Of a stretch of 23,358 nucleotides of DNA, positions 14,193-21,104 are shown in pieces (position 1 is the first letter of the stretch; each line of letters opens with the position of its first letter). Source of the stretch: a virus. The position numbers and the translations under genes were made by a program. Under the pieces are notes generated by a model, which saw only the letters and a list, made by a program, of their open reading frames with translations, did not search any database and was not told the DNA's origin. The stretch is from positions 1 through 23,358 of the IMG/VR virus record IMGVR_UViG_3300027759_000435, one strand, 5' to 3'.

Positions 14193-14197
14193 ACTAT

Positions 14198-14205
14198 GAT
14201 TTATC
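14198..14205 (-). promoter_or_regulatory. Late-like element GATAAATC, leaderless Nudix start
   Basis: On the minus strand GATAAATC is followed by ATAGT and then the ATG, so the predicted +1 is exactly the A of the Nudix start. It has one mismatch to GATAAATA, and GATAAATC also occurs inside the SGNH gene, so it is weaker evidence than the exact sites. Confidence 0.35.
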
Positions 14206-14211
14206 ACAGTA

Positions 14212-15588
14212 TTAGATGACGATAGAATAATCCCCTTGAGCATACCAACCTTCATACGACTTCATCCAAACGTTGTTGATATAATCAAATCTATACTGCA
14301 AATCAGTAGTAAGATTGGTTACGTATTCTATTGTGGTAGCAGACTGACTATCAAATGATACAAACCATTGACCCGATGTTGCGTCAAATTCAACAATATC
14401 ATTTGCATTTGCAATTAATGCTCCCCAGGCAATAGTGGTATTATTTGGACTACCTATATCTTCTACAATAAGATATCTACGCCCATTGATTGGACCTGGT
14501 AGTCCTGCGTTTGGTCCTGTGACTAGTGGGTTAATCACGCTGTCTACAGGATCCAATGTGTTTTGTGGCAGGGTGTCAGGATCAATATCGTATATTAATA
14601 ATCTATCATCTGTTGGATCAGGCACAATAGTACCAACAATGTCAGTAGTCATAAATGGATTTTGTAACCATATCTGACTTATACCCGGTCTTATTGTCCC
14701 ATAGACATTTAATAAACTAGTCCAGTATAAACTAGTGTCAGGTGGAGGAGGATATTCTAAACTTTCATTACTTGGATAGAATGCTTCATCTGCTGGTAGT
14801 AGCTGAAGTCTATTACCAATCAGTAACAACTTATATCCATATGGTGTAATCTTTTGCCGAGTTCCTAACAATAAATCATCATCTTGTATATCTTCTAATG
14901 CTTGACCTTTAAAGATACTAGCAATAACTTTTTCGATAACGCCCATCTTTTTAAGTTTAGCGGCATTACTTAACCATATAGGCATATAAAATTTCCAACT
15001 TAATACATCAATAGGATTACCTGTACCTTGCGGTATACTGCGACTGGTAAATGTTAATCCATCTTGATAAACAACGCTTAAACTGGTCCAATCAATAAAA
15101 TTATCAGTACTTTGTATTTCTAATGAAGGATTAAACAATGTTCCTATCTGCTCAACTAATTCTAATTTTTGTTGATAGTTAGTTGTCCAAAAATCAACAT
15201 TAATTCGCAATGTATAGGGTACGGGCATTAGTCGTTCAACTGTAAATGCCTGTCCTTGTACAGTTTCGTATTGTTGTGTTTCACTATTATAACTACGTTG
15301 GCGAACCTGCATCTTATCAATGAATGTAGGATCTTGTGTACGTCTTTGGTCATATTCTAACCCATTAATATAATATGTAATTAGTGGTGCGCTTGGCAAA
15401 TTACTTGCACTATTATTAGCGATGATAGTACTAGCCTGCCGACTTGAATCACCATACATTATAGGCACACGCACAAGTATTTCATTACCTGCAGGATCTT
15501 TACCTTTAGTAACTTGCCAGTTACTGAATATTTTTGCAAATTGTATTAAAAATCTGCGTATCTGATTGTCATAGAAAAATTGTGCCAT
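14212..15588 (-). CDS. Tail completion / sheath stabiliser, gp15-like
   Basis: The N-terminal half resembles T4 gp15, the ring that caps the tail tube and sheath and joins the tail to the head. The shared pattern is F-F-Y-x5-R-R-F ... L-F/I-F-S-N (residues 4-24), then a conserved RVPIMYGDSS (here residues 40-49), PYTLRINVDFWT near 127-138, QIGTLFNPSLEIQ near 150 and SWKFYMPIWLSN near 202. At 458 aa it is much longer than T4 gp15 (272 aa as I recall); the extra C-terminal part, from about residue 235, is proline- and aspartate-rich and probably beta-structured. It follows the gp14-like gene by nine bases on the same strand, the T4 gene order, with no clear ribosome site. Confidence 0.8.
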   Translation of the reverse strand: MAQFFYDNQIRRFLIQFAKIFSNWQVTKGKDPAGNEILVRVPIMYGDSSRQASTIIANNSASNLPSAPLITYYINGLEYDQRRTQDPTFIDKMQVRQRSYNSETQQYETVQGQAFTVERLMPVPYTLRINVDFWTTNYQQKLELVEQIGTLFNPSLEIQSTDNFIDWTSLSVVYQDGLTFTSRSIPQGTGNPIDVLSWKFYMPIWLSNAAKLKKMGVIEKVIASIFKGQALEDIQDDDLLLGTRQKITPYGYKLLLIGNRLQLLPADEAFYPSNESLEYPPPPDTSLYWTSLLNVYGTIRPGISQIWLQNPFMTTDIVGTIVPDPTDDRLLIYDIDPDTLPQNTLDPVDSVINPLVTGPNAGLPGPINGRRYLIVEDIGSPNNTTIAWGALIANANDIVEFDATSGQWFVSFDSQSATTIEYVTNLTTDLQYRFDYINNVWMKSYEGWYAQGDYSIVI

Positions 15589-15597
15589 TTATATTCT

Positions 15598-17304
15598 TTA
15601 AGGTGTGGGTGGTATCGGATCCGGGGCTATTGTAAGTATTGTACTTAATGCCTGTTTCTGTGTAGTAGATGTTCCATCTGTCAACACCGTCACGTTACTG
15701 TTATTTATGAAGCTAGATTGTTGTGACAAATCTCCAGCAGTCATACCAGTTTGAGTTCTTACATTTTCAGAGATTCTTACCCATAGTCGTCCGTCCCAAC
15801 GATATAATAGTTGAGGTAGATAATCTATACGCAAGAAGTAATCCCCTACTTGTGGATTTTGAGGGAACGCAATACCTGCACCTGTTGGGAATCCGTTAGG
15901 TGCAGTGCCATCACCGTCTAAATATCCTGTTGTATAGCCGAAGCTTCTTGGGCTACTACGTGCAATGAATTGGAATCTAGGATCACAGTCAGCACGATAA
16001 TCCATAGTATTTGGACCGTATGGCTCTGTACCTGTAAAGCCAGGCGCTTCTGGATTCTGGTCAGCGGTAGCATATGTATTATCAGCAGTACCATATGGCC
16101 CTGTGATATTATATCCTATGCTATCAATAGATAATACTGTGTAGCCAGACACTGGGCCTGAACCACCGTCAGTTAATGTTGGTGCAATAGTTATTGACCT
16201 TAACGATAATGTTGATTTAGGTGCAACTACTCCTGCATCAACCGTCATGTCCCAAATAGACTGTGCTGACGCGGCAGAAATTCTTAGTACAGGACTAGCA
16301 ATTCTATATTCTGAAGAACTTACCATTGCAATAGTAGCAGTAGGTGGCCCTGGATTTGGAATTATAACATCAATAGGTGGTGCCGGCTGATTATATTTAC
16401 CAGACAATTCTGTATTAGTTTCAAACGTACCATATGTAGGCACAACATATAAGTTGTTTCTATCATAACCTGATTTAGGTACAAGTCTTTCGGCTTCTTT
16501 CAATGCCGCATCGTTGATTGCAATATTCTTATTGTAAGTAGCAAGAATGTCTTTAAGATTTGATGCCGTATCTAACTCCCAATATGTTGGATCTGGAGGA
16601 TATATTCCAGGTGGTACTTCTATTTTACTGATATAATTCTTATCGCCAAATGTAATAACATACCCCGGTGGATACGTTTTATCTTTATCCCATAATCCTA
16701 AATAATTATCTTGGTTAATAGGTTCTGCTAATATCTGACTAAATTCTTCACTATCAACTAATGGTTCGCACTTAATACGCCACATATGTGGATACCAAGT
16801 TTGACTAAATCCTTCACTGGAAAAGTTAGCATCAGTAATACTATAAAAACGTTTTAATGCTACTGGGATAGTTTCTTTTAATGGATTATAATCTAATAAG
16901 TGTGGTAATTCTAATACATCACCAACCATTAGTTTCCTTCCAACAATATCAATCATATCATTATAATGAACGTTAATAAAGATAATATCATTGTTTAAGA
17001 ATAAACCAAACTGACTTAAATCAAAATCTAAATTCTGTACATTATAATGTCCACGTAATCTATAAATGTTTGGGTCATATGTTCTATCTCTATTCTCTAG
17101 GAATAATAAATCCTGAATATTTAGTGGATTTAAACTATCATATTCTGGTTGGGTATAATCAATACTAGGTCCTTGATTAGTAGGACCTAAATACTTGTGA
17201 ATGTATAAATCCGTGCCACCGACACGCAATTCTTCCGATATAGTTCTATCAAAGAAACGATAATCATTCTGTTTATTTGGGCGGTATAAGGATAACTTTG
17301 GCAT
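15598..17304 (-). CDS. Neck protein, gp14-like (putative)
   Basis: A 568-residue protein at the position of gene 14, directly before the gp15-like gene. Blocks reminiscent of gp14-type neck proteins of T4-like phages are VGDVLELPHL near residues 127-136 (compare a GDLIYFP-type block in T4) and the aromatic RFYSITDANFSSEGF then WYPHMWRIKCEP near 152-180. The C-terminal 350 residues form a Pro/Gly/Thr-rich extension with no counterpart in T4 gp14 (about 256 aa); the segment GDYFLRIDYLPQLLYRWDGR near 487-506 could be a small binding module. The start codon coincides with the predicted late +1. In T4, gp13 and gp14 form the collar between head and tail. Confidence 0.6.
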   Translation of the reverse strand: MPKLSLYRPNKQNDYRFFDRTISEELRVGGTDLYIHKYLGPTNQGPSIDYTQPEYDSLNPLNIQDLLFLENRDRTYDPNIYRLRGHYNVQNLDFDLSQFGLFLNNDIIFINVHYNDMIDIVGRKLMVGDVLELPHLLDYNPLKETIPVALKRFYSITDANFSSEGFSQTWYPHMWRIKCEPLVDSEEFSQILAEPINQDNYLGLWDKDKTYPPGYVITFGDKNYISKIEVPPGIYPPDPTYWELDTASNLKDILATYNKNIAINDAALKEAERLVPKSGYDRNNLYVVPTYGTFETNTELSGKYNQPAPPIDVIIPNPGPPTATIAMVSSSEYRIASPVLRISAASAQSIWDMTVDAGVVAPKSTLSLRSITIAPTLTDGGSGPVSGYTVLSIDSIGYNITGPYGTADNTYATADQNPEAPGFTGTEPYGPNTMDYRADCDPRFQFIARSSPRSFGYTTGYLDGDGTAPNGFPTGAGIAFPQNPQVGDYFLRIDYLPQLLYRWDGRLWVRISENVRTQTGMTAGDLSQQSSFINNSNVTVLTDGTSTTQKQALSTILTIAPDPIPPTP

Positions 17305-17309
17305 AATAG

Positions 17310-17317
17310 TATTTATC
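17310..17317 (-). promoter_or_regulatory. T4-like late promoter GATAAATA, leaderless gp14-like start
   Basis: Exact GATAAATA on the minus strand, followed by CTATT and then the ATG at 17304. The predicted +1 is therefore the A of the start codon. It lies divergent to the sigma70-like promoter at 17345. Confidence 0.65.
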
Positions 17318-17344
17318 GCAATGTCCTACCCTTGAATCCTAAGG

Positions 17345-17373
17345 TTGACAATAAATATGGGTTATGCTATAAT
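17345..17373 (+). promoter_or_regulatory. Consensus sigma70 promoter
   Basis: TTGACA, exactly 17 bases, TATAAT, with TGC just before the -10 element (extended -10). This is a textbook host-type strong promoter and the best in the window. It should drive the unknown gene at 17401 and MazG early in infection, with +1 near 17380. Confidence 0.85.
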
Positions 17374-17400
17374 AATAAAATCAATACAAAGGAGTGCCTA

Positions 17401-18567
17401 ATGGCAACACGTAAGCGTAATACAGAGGACCATAGTCTAGTTAAAGCATTAAATCCACGGGATGTGGATGTACAACATTATGGAGATGAACCACTATTTG
17501 TTCTACAACCCGATGAGGATAAGCGTAGAGTCGCATTGATGCGTAGTTTTACTTGGTATCATCGTTTTTATGGGAAAAAAGATGCTAAGGAATTATTGAG
17601 TCAGTATTTGGAATACAATAAACGCACAAACGATTCTAAAATTATGCGTCGGGTTCACGAAAATGAATTCTTAATGACACTATGCTGGTTGGCACGTATG
17701 CAGTTACGTGGCCTTGAATTGACTGAACACGAGGAACTAACACTTGAAAACGAAATCAGTCGTTTGTTAAAGTTAGTACATAAACCAGAAGAAGAAAAAG
17801 TTGAAGTTGTGGCACCTGCACGACCCAACATTCAGGACATATTAAAAGAAAAAGCACGTGATGCCGCAGGTGAACTTGAAGGACTGTTTGATGAATTCAT
17901 TACATCCGGTGCACCTACAAAGCACACACTACGTCCAATGGATGAAGTTGCTAAAAAGAATGTGATGCCACAACATATCAGTATTTTAACTGAAGTATGG
18001 AAAAAGAAACTGAATGAGTTTGAAGATGTTCTTAAAGGTACTGATGCACAACTTGTTCAAGGTTACAATCATTTGACTAAAACACAGGTTAAAAACATTG
18101 TTAAGTTTATTGAATTGGTTATCAATGACTTGAATAGTTACATCAGTGTTAAGAAAGCCGCTAAAGCTCCTAGGGCACGTAAAGCAGTACCAGTTGAGAA
18201 GATTGTATCTAAACTCAAGTATCAAAAAGTATTCAAAGATACTGCAAACAAACTTGATTTAATCAGTATCAGTCCTATCAAACTTCACGGTGCAAGCGAA
18301 GCTTGGGTCTATGATAGTGCAAAACGCAAATTGCATCACTATATTGCCGATGATTACAGCAAAGCATTTACTGTTAAAGGTAATACATTACTTGGATTTG
18401 ATACGGCAAAAAGCGAAGTTAAAACATTACGTAAGCCTGCTGAACAATTAAAAGAAATTATGGGAAGTAAACCGGCAGCTCGTAAATACTTTAACGACAT
18501 TAAAGCAGTCGCTACTGCATCTAATGGTCGCTTTAATGAGAATATGATTATACTGAAAGCATTTTAA
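17401..18567 (+). CDS. Early phage protein of unknown function
   Basis: A 388-residue protein from ATG 17401, which has a strong AAAGGAG site; the frame is open further upstream but the promoter lies there. Residues 1-125 are helical with many charges (MATRKRNTED; RSFTWYHRFYGKKDAKEL). Residues 126-190 form a Glu/Pro-rich linker. The C-terminal part begins with a basic stretch (VKKAAKAPRARKAVPVEKI, 250-268) and ends in a block (SEAWVYDSAKRKLHHYIADD; GRFNENMIILKAF) that I recall from unnamed proteins of T4-like cyanophages. The basic stretch suggests nucleic acid binding. Its strong early promoter and overlap with MazG place it in early metabolism or host takeover. No catalytic motif is seen. 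Confidence 0.8.
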   Translation: MATRKRNTEDHSLVKALNPRDVDVQHYGDEPLFVLQPDEDKRRVALMRSFTWYHRFYGKKDAKELLSQYLEYNKRTNDSKIMRRVHENEFLMTLCWLARMQLRGLELTEHEELTLENEISRLLKLVHKPEEEKVEVVAPARPNIQDILKEKARDAAGELEGLFDEFITSGAPTKHTLRPMDEVAKKNVMPQHISILTEVWKKKLNEFEDVLKGTDAQLVQGYNHLTKTQVKNIVKFIELVINDLNSYISVKKAAKAPRARKAVPVEKIVSKLKYQKVFKDTANKLDLISISPIKLHGASEAWVYDSAKRKLHHYIADDYSKAFTVKGNTLLGFDTAKSEVKTLRKPAEQLKEIMGSKPAARKYFNDIKAVATASNGRFNENMIILKAF

Positions 18568-18986
18568 TGAGTAATATTGATTTAAACAAATACAAAGATT
18601 TTGTAAAGGCTGTAACAAGTAGTGCAAGTAATGACTTGACTACATTTATGAACCGTTGTGATGAACTTGATGGTAATGATGGAGGACCTGATATCAATGT
18701 CCCACTATTACTTACAGCTTGTTTAGGATTAGCGGCTGAAGGTGGTGAGTTTATTGAAGTGCCCAAGAAGATGTTTTTTCAAGGTAAACCACTGACAGAA
18801 GCAGAAGTGTTTCACTTGAAGCGAGAGTTGGGTGATGTTATGTGGTATTGGATTAATGCTTGCCGTGCATTGAATCTTGACCCAAATGATGTGATTGATG
18901 AGAATGTTCGTAAGTTGGAAAGTCGCTATCCCGGTGGTAAATTTGATGCACATTATAGTGAAAATCGTAAAGAAGGTGATATCTAA
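18567..18986 (+). CDS. MazG-like nucleotide pyrophosphohydrolase
   Basis: A 139-residue all-helical protein of the MazG type, which hydrolyses (d)NTPs to monophosphates. The metal-binding pairs are in place: Glu58 and Glu61 in LAAEGGEFIEVPKK, and Glu87 and Asp90 in ELGDVMWYW. The C-terminal block (NVRKLESRYPGGKFDAHYSENR) is typical of the family. Phage MazG proteins are thought to adjust the nucleotide pool or stress nucleotides of the host during infection. The start codon shares a base with the stop of the upstream gene, so both depend on the sigma70 promoter at 17345. The gp13-like neck gene follows 42 bases later behind a late promoter. Confidence 0.9.
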   Translation: MSNIDLNKYKDFVKAVTSSASNDLTTFMNRCDELDGNDGGPDINVPLLLTACLGLAAEGGEFIEVPKKMFFQGKPLTEAEVFHLKRELGDVMWYWINACRALNLDPNDVIDENVRKLESRYPGGKFDAHYSENRKEGDI

Positions 18987-18995
18987 GAACCAATA

Positions 18996-19024
18996 GTTTC
19001 CTGATAAATACAATATCGGGAAAC
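18996..19024 (+). promoter_or_regulatory. Start-blocking hairpin before the gp13-like gene
   Basis: GTTTCCTGATA (18996-19006) pairs with TATCGGGAAAC (19014-19024): eleven pairs including one G-U, around a seven-base loop. The 3' arm contains the GGGA ribosome site. RNA from the early promoter at 17345 would carry the complete hairpin, while RNA begun at 19016 would lack the whole 5' arm. Confidence 0.7.
19003..19010 (+). promoter_or_regulatory. T4-like late promoter GATAAATA (gp13-like)
   Basis: Exact GATAAATA, with predicted +1 at 19016, giving a 13-base leader that begins TCGGGAAAC and carries GGGA as ribosome site. The element lies in the 5' arm and loop of the hairpin at 18996-19024. Confidence 0.7.
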
Positions 19025-19028
19025 ATAT

Positions 19029-19826
19029 ATGACAATATCAGCAACAGCAAATATCCTTTCTACTCCATCTGGATTAACCCTGGATGAACTAAAACAAGCA
19101 TTATTCAGTAATCTGCGTTATAGATTGGGTGATGGCATCATTGACCTAGAGTTAGATCCGCAACACTACGAAGCGGCATATAACTACGCTATTAAAGTAT
19201 ATCGTCAAAGAGCACAAAATGCTACGGCTGAATCATATACACTAATGACAGTTGTAAAAAACGTAGATACTTACACTCTACCGCAAGAGTTTATCAATGT
19301 TCGTTGTATCTATCGTAGAACAGTTGGATTAGAAACAGGTCCAGGCTCAAGCAGTTTTGATCCGTTCAGTAGTGCTATTCTTAATACATATTTGTTAAAC
19401 TATAACTATGCAGGTGGTATGGCAACATATGACTTCTATGCCGGTTATGTTGAACTAGCCGCACGTATGTTCGGTGGTTATGTAATCTATACATTTGATC
19501 CAGTTACAAAAGTTATACGTATTGTTCGTGATCCAAAAGGTAGTGGTGAGCGTGTTCTTATTTGGGCTGACGTTCAACGACCAGAAGAAGTGTTACTACA
19601 AGATCCAGGTGCTGGTGTATGGATTGGTGACTTTATCTTAGCTAATCTTAAACTAATCATTGGTGAAGCACGTGAGAAGTTTGGAACTATTGCAGGTCCA
19701 GGTGGCGGCACTACACTAAACGGTACAGCTATGAAAGCTGAAGGTAAAGCCGCAATGGAACAACTGTACGATGAACTAAAACGTTATGTTGATTACAGTC
19801 AACCATTGACTTGGGTACAAGGTTAA
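19029..19826 (+). CDS. Neck protein, gp13-like
   Basis: A 265-residue protein with the layout of T4-like gp13, which with gp14 forms the collar joining head and tail. The N-terminal helices (LTLDELKQALFSNLRYRLG, then DLELDPQHYEAAYNYAIKVY, residues 38-57) match the gp13 pattern of an acidic turn followed by a helix with spaced Tyr and Ala. The C-terminal part (LIIGEAREKFGTIAGPGGG, then GTAMKAEGKAAMEQLYDEL) matches the end of marine T4-like gp13 proteins. It is transcribed opposite to gp14 and gp15, unlike in T4. The ribosome site GGGA is seven bases upstream of the ATG and is masked in read-through RNA. Confidence 0.75.
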   Translation: MTISATANILSTPSGLTLDELKQALFSNLRYRLGDGIIDLELDPQHYEAAYNYAIKVYRQRAQNATAESYTLMTVVKNVDTYTLPQEFINVRCIYRRTVGLETGPGSSSFDPFSSAILNTYLLNYNYAGGMATYDFYAGYVELAARMFGGYVIYTFDPVTKVIRIVRDPKGSGERVLIWADVQRPEEVLLQDPGAGVWIGDFILANLKLIIGEAREKFGTIAGPGGGTTLNGTAMKAEGKAAMEQLYDELKRYVDYSQPLTWVQG

Positions 19827-19829
19827 ATA
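19822..19829 (+). promoter_or_regulatory. Late-type element GTTAAATA before the superoxide dismutase
   Basis: GTTAAATA overlaps the gp13-like stop. The predicted +1 is 19835, two bases before the ATG, and there is no ribosome site. It has two mismatches to T4 TATAAATA, so it is a weaker call. Confidence 0.4.
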
Positions 19830-19836
19830 AGATTTT

Positions 19837-20394
19837 ATGATGCGTGAATTTATTACTTTACTTGAAGATAAGAGTAAACCTCAAGACATAGAAATTATCC
19901 CACTAAACTTTACTGATAGTGAAGTTGCACCTGTACTTAGTAAAGATACAATAGAACTTCATTATGATAAATTAGCCAAAGGTTACGCTGAACGTTATAA
20001 TAAAGGCGAGGGTGATAAGGATTTTAACTATGCGGGTGCATTCTTACATAATACATTGTTCCCCCAATTCCGTGAAGTAAGAAACAAAAACAATCCAAAT
20101 GGTCCTATTATGGGCTTTATCAACAAACATTACGGTTCATATGATAATATGAAAGAACAGTTTGAAACTGAATTTATGAAGTTAGAAGGATCTGGTTGGG
20201 TATACTTAGCATATGATGGTAAGATTAAAACAATTAAAAACCATGAAGTACGCAATGATATATTGTTATTAGTTGATAGGTGGGAACACGCTTGGATATT
20301 AGATTACGGTGCGGACAAGAAAAAGTATCTAAAAGAACAGTGGAAGATTATCAATTGGAATGTAATCAATACACGTTGGGGTAAAAGTTTATAA
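19837..20394 (+). CDS. Iron/manganese superoxide dismutase with N-terminal extension
   Basis: A 185-residue member of the Fe/Mn superoxide dismutase family, which turns superoxide into oxygen and peroxide. All four metal ligands are present: His42 (IELHYDKL), His71 (FLHNTLFP), Asp147 and His151 (VDRWEHAWILDY). The gateway Tyr is Tyr50, and GSGWVYL (118-124) and IINWNVINTR (171-180) are the usual C-terminal blocks. The first two ligands are 29 residues apart against 47 in E. coli SodB, so the helical hairpin is shortened. The outer-sphere glutamine seems replaced by His136 (NHEV), as in some archaeal forms. An extra N-terminus, MMREFITLLEDKSKP, resembles T4 capsid-targeting peptides with an L-x-E cleavage site. 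The gene follows the gp13-like gene by ten bases, so expression is probably late. Confidence 0.85.
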   Translation: MMREFITLLEDKSKPQDIEIIPLNFTDSEVAPVLSKDTIELHYDKLAKGYAERYNKGEGDKDFNYAGAFLHNTLFPQFREVRNKNNPNGPIMGFINKHYGSYDNMKEQFETEFMKLEGSGWVYLAYDGKIKTIKNHEVRNDILLLVDRWEHAWILDYGADKKKYLKEQWKIINWNVINTRWGKSL

Positions 20395-20421
20395 TAACTA
20401 CTACAAAAATAACCTAAACAG

Positions 20422-20450
20422 TTTACTTTTCAACTTTCCTGTAGTATACT
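20422..20450 (+). promoter_or_regulatory. Sigma70-like promoter before the dNMP kinase
   Basis: TTTACT (20422-20427), a 17-base spacer and TATACT (20445-20450). The expected +1 is near 20457. A dyad (GTAGT ... ACTAC, 20441-20459) spans the -10 and start region and could be an operator or a short leader hairpin. Confidence 0.6.
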
Positions 20451-20471
20451 ATACACTACGGGAGTTTTTTT

Positions 20472-21104
20472 ATGATTATAGGAGTTACAGGATTAATTGG
20501 GTCAGGTAAAGATACGATTGCTGACTATCTTACTACATTTCACGGGTTCAAACGTGTTAGTTTTGCCGCTTCGTTGAAAGACGCAGTAGCATCAGTCTTT
20601 GGTTGGGAAAGAGATTTACTAGAAGGGTCAACCAAGTCTAGTAGAGAGTGGCGAGAAAAGCGTGATGACTGGTGGAGTAATAGACTTGGTATGGAAATCA
20701 CCCCTAGATGGGTATTACAATACTGGGGAACAGAAGTTTGTCGCAATAATTTTCACACTGATATCTGGGTTGCTAGTGTAGAAAACAAACTACGTCAGAC
20801 CAGTGATAACATTGTGATTACTGATTGCCGTTTTGCCAATGAAGTCAAGTCTATTAAAAGTGTAGGCGGAATTACGATGCGTGTAAGCAGGGGAGAACGT
20901 CCTATTTGGTATAGTGCCGCAGTTGATTACAACAATGAACCTGAAGGTAGCGAACAACGATTAAAAGCTATGGTAGAGTTAGGTAACTATGCAGTCCACG
21001 CTAGTGAGTATAGTAGTATTGGTTTGTTGTACGACTATTACATTGATAATAATGGTACCATTGACGCACTACACAATCAGGTCAACTCAGTGGTCAACTT
21101 CTAA
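20472..21104 (+). CDS. Deoxynucleoside monophosphate kinase, gp1-like
   Basis: A 210-residue P-loop kinase similar to T4 gp1, which phosphorylates dNMPs, including modified ones, to feed phage DNA synthesis. The P-loop is GLIGSGKDT at residues 7-15. VSFAASLKDAVASVFGW (29-45) matches the conserved FAxxLKDA element. LQYWGTEVCRNNFHTDIWV (82-100) resembles the LQxxGTD and F...W block of gp1. VITDCRFANEVKSI (114-127) is the conserved D-x-R-x-x-x-E segment. It has a GGGAG ribosome site eight bases before the ATG and its own early-type promoter. Its end overlaps the opposite-strand HNH gene by 18 bases. Confidence 0.9.
   Translation: MIIGVTGLIGSGKDTIADYLTTFHGFKRVSFAASLKDAVASVFGWERDLLEGSTKSSREWREKRDDWWSNRLGMEITPRWVLQYWGTEVCRNNFHTDIWVASVENKLRQTSDNIVITDCRFANEVKSIKSVGGITMRVSRGERPIWYSAAVDYNNEPEGSEQRLKAMVELGNYAVHASEYSSIGLLYDYYIDNNGTIDALHNQVNSVVNF

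Noticed and set aside
14193-14255. Longer N-terminus for the Nudix protein
   Set aside because: The extra residues are antiparallel to nothing but overlap the gp15-like coding end and add nothing Nudix-like; ATG 14192 fits the gap after the gp15-like stop.
15587-15594. Late promoter TATAAATG on the minus strand before the gp15-like gene
   Set aside because: Its predicted start would fall inside the gene; the nine-base gap to the gp14-like gene makes coupling more likely.
17350-17357. AATAAATA on the plus strand as a late promoter
   Set aside because: It lies in the spacer of a perfect sigma70 promoter, and AATAAATA also occurs inside genes on either strand.
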